Below are positions 62,373 through 64,000 of a DNA stretch of 64,000 nt, piece by piece. Below the pieces are notes generated by a model. That model saw only the letters and a program-made list of their open reading frames with translations, had not been told where the DNA came from and did not search any database. A program made the position numbers and the translations under genes. Numbering within the stretch: the stretch's first letter is position 1; each line of letters starts with the position of its first letter. The stretch is from Devosia sp. Root413D1 (GTDB lineage: Bacteria; Pseudomonadota; Alphaproteobacteria; Rhizobiales; Devosiaceae). The stretch lies in the NCBI RefSeq assembly GCF_001425235.1, contig NZ_LMEA01000013.1, positions 124,001 to 188,000 on the forward strand, written 5' to 3'.

Positions 62373-63593
62373 TCAAACCACCTTGGCGCGCACCTTGTAG
62401 CGCGGCCGGTCCCACGCTCCGGTCCGCATCATCTCGCCAAGGATTTCGGCGGCGCGCTTCACCTCGGCGAAGCTCAGGTAGAGCGGCGTCAGCCCGAAGC
62501 GCAGGATGTCGGGCTCGCGAAAATCCCCGATCACCCCACGCTCGATCAGCGCCTGCATCACCGCATAGGCCTCGGGATGCCTGAGCGACACCTGGGTGCC
62601 GCGGCGCGCCGCATCGCTTGGTGTCGCCAGTTGCAGTTCCGGCGCCAGCCGCCGCACCTCGCTGGTGAACAGCTCGAACAGCGCATCGGCCTTGGTCCGC
62701 AACGCCCCGAGGTCGACCCCGTCGAACACGTCGAGCGCCGCATCGAGCGCCGACATCGACAGCACCGGCGGCGTCCCCACCCGCATCGCGCCAATGCCCT
62801 CGGCCGGCCGATAGGCCTCGGCAAAGCTGAACGGCGTTGCATGCCCCAGCCAGCCGGTCAGCGGCTGCCGCAACCCCTCGAGGTGGCGCGGCGCGGCATA
62901 GACGAAGGCCGGCGCACCCGGCCCGCCATTGAGATATTTGTAGCCGCACCCGACGGCGAAATCGGCATCCGCTCCGCCGAGATCGACCGGAAACGCCCCG
63001 GCCGAATGGCAGAGATCCCAGATCGTCAGCACACCGGCCCGCTGCGCCGCCGCCGTCAGGCCAGCCATGTCGAGCCGCGCCCCGGTCCGGTAGTTCACCT
63101 CGGTCAGCAGCAGCACCGCGACATCCGCGCCGAGTGCCGCCTCGATCTCGCTGGCCTCCACCAGACGCAGCTCATGTCCCTGCCCCAGCAGTTCCGCGAC
63201 ACCCGCCGCGACATAGGCATCGGTCGGGAAGTTGCCGCGCTCCGAGACGATCACCTGGCGTCCCGGCCGCAGCCGCAGCGCCGTCACCAGCACCTTGAAC
63301 AGGTTCACCGAGGTGGAATCGGCCACCATCACCGTCTGCGGCGGCGCGCCGATCAGCCGCGCGATCCGGTCACCCACCCGCCCCGGCAGGTCGATCCAGT
63401 CATGCGTATTCCAGCTGCGGATCAGCCCCTCGCCCCACTGCGTCGCCACCACCTCGGCCATCCGCCCCTTCACCGCACGCGGCAACGCCCCGAGCGAATT
63501 GCCGTCGAGGTAGATGATGCCATCAGGCAGGTCGAACAGGGCTCGCGTACGGGCAAACGGGTCGGCGACGTCGAGGGCGGTGATGTCGGTCAT
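62373..63593 (-). CDS. kynU: Kynureninase
   Basis: A 406-residue PLP enzyme that cleaves kynurenine to anthranilate and alanine (tryptophan breakdown or NAD synthesis). IYLDGNSLGALPRAV, the catalytic-lysine block GCGYKYLNGGPG and WLGHATPFSF are the conserved blocks; the His/Asp region LTIWDLCHSAGAFPVDLGGA is intact. ATG 63593. No other kyn gene is in view. Confidence 0.95.
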   Translation of the reverse strand: MTDITALDVADPFARTRALFDLPDGIIYLDGNSLGALPRAVKGRMAEVVATQWGEGLIRSWNTHDWIDLPGRVGDRIARLIGAPPQTVMVADSTSVNLFKVLVTALRLRPGRQVIVSERGNFPTDAYVAAGVAELLGQGHELRLVEASEIEAALGADVAVLLLTEVNYRTGARLDMAGLTAAAQRAGVLTIWDLCHSAGAFPVDLGGADADFAVGCGYKYLNGGPGAPAFVYAAPRHLEGLRQPLTGWLGHATPFSFAEAYRPAEGIGAMRVGTPPVLSMSALDAALDVFDGVDLGALRTKADALFELFTSEVRRLAPELQLATPSDAARRGTQVSLRHPEAYAVMQALIERGVIGDFREPDILRFGLTPLYLSFAEVKRAAEILGEMMRTGAWDRPRYKVRAKVV

Positions 63594-63650
63594 GGCGTGA
63601 TCAATAGCGGGATGTCCGCTTGGCGCAAGCAGCGCCACCAACTCGATCCG

Positions 63651-63752
63651 CACCTCCCCCTCGACGGGGGAGGTTGGGAGGGGGTGTGGGGAGCCCCGAC
63701 GGCCCTGCGCGCGCTGCACACCCCACCCCAGCCCTCCCCGTCAAGGGGAGGG
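63651..63752. repeat. CTCCCC/GGGGAG palindromic repeat, family B, copy 7
   Basis: CACCTCCCCCTCGACGGGGG at the left and CTCCCCGTCAAGGGGAGGGTG at the right are hairpins, and GGGAGGGGGTGTGGGGAG is mirrored by CACCCCACCCCAGCCCTCCC. The element fills the gap between kynU and the ABC ATPase gene. Confidence 0.8.
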
Positions 63753-63781
63753 TGTCCGCCGGTGATCGTGGCAGCATGCGG

Positions 63782-64000
63782 TTACTCCGCCGCCACCGCC
63801 TCGTCTGCATGCCGGTGGATCGCACCCATCACCTTGCGGCTCATCGCTTCGTAGCTGCGATCATTGTCGAAGCCGTCGACCAGGCGGAACTCGTGCATGA
63901 CGAGGATACGGTCGGCCAAAGCCACCATTTCCGGCAGCTCCGACGAGATCAGCAGGATCGCCAGCCCATCATCCGCCAGCTTGCCGATCAGCTCGTGGAT
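63782..64000 (-). CDS. Sugar ABC transporter ATPase, C-terminal fragment
   Basis: The last 72 codons of a gene that enters from the right edge. LAILLISSELPEMVALADRI is the switch-region end of the second ATPase half in RbsA/MglA/XylG-type proteins; LVMHEFRLVDGF follows. The Walker motifs lie outside the window. It probably belongs to a carbohydrate import operon; the sugar cannot be told. Confidence 0.8.
   Translation of the reverse strand: MHELIGKLADDGLAILLISSELPEMVALADRILVMHEFRLVDGFDNDRSYEAMSRKVMGAIHRHADEAVAAE

Noticed and set aside
1-64000. CRISPR arrays
   Set aside because: No regularly spaced direct repeats with unique spacers; repeated sequences are dispersed palindromes.

Overview
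The window reads as a high-GC alphaproteobacterial chromosome, most like the order Hyphomicrobiales and in particular a Devosia-type genome. That is an inference from gene content and order (tlpA/argH/lysA; cpdR-zinc finger/ftsEX-plsC; ChaC/DUF2125/tyrC/hisC; methyltransferase/gloB; fumC/rpmF/ispA) and from a GTTC-N7-GTTC LexA-type box; no 16S gene is present. No transposase, integrase, prophage or CRISPR array was seen. Many starts are GTG or TTG.

Left third (1-26 kb), mostly housekeeping: a leftward pfkB-like/tlpA pair divergent from argH, a ChaC-like gene and lysA; lrgAB; an AlkZ-like glycosylase; cpdR with a zinc-finger membrane protein, divergent from ftsE-ftsX and a lysophospholipid acyltransferase; a small orphan gene under an apparent LexA box; a second ChaC; tyrC and hisC; a methyltransferase and gloB; fumC, rpmF, ispA and ispG. 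ispG overlaps a previously unremarked 40-residue membrane protein gene.

Middle (26-45 kb): a short accessory-looking patch (XRE regulator plus a tRNA-shaped gene with a 41-nt anticodon loop), an EVE-domain gene, pyruvate carboxylase, a GGDEF-EAL protein, two periplasmic binding proteins, an SDR/TetR pair, a complete Xre-RES toxin-antitoxin module with its operator, a livMHFG branched-chain amino acid importer, and mgsA.

Right third (45-62 kb): a chemotaxis region. Read in the direction of transcription (right to left) it holds cheD, a PAS-like receptor, cheR, cheB, cheY and four transmembrane receptors. A divergent small gene has a CheZ/CheT-like D-x-x-x-Q motif. cheA and cheW are absent here and must lie elsewhere. 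Three of the receptors end in DWAEF, which fits the CheR/CheB tether pattern. The window closes with kynU and the end of a sugar ABC ATPase gene.

Intergenic space is dominated by three families of palindromic repeats: a TGTCATCCCAGCGAAAGCT element (3 copies), CTCCCC/GGGGAG elements (7 copies plus a fragment), and a shorter imperfect palindrome that sits just upstream of ispG, the GGDEF-EAL gene and cheR.
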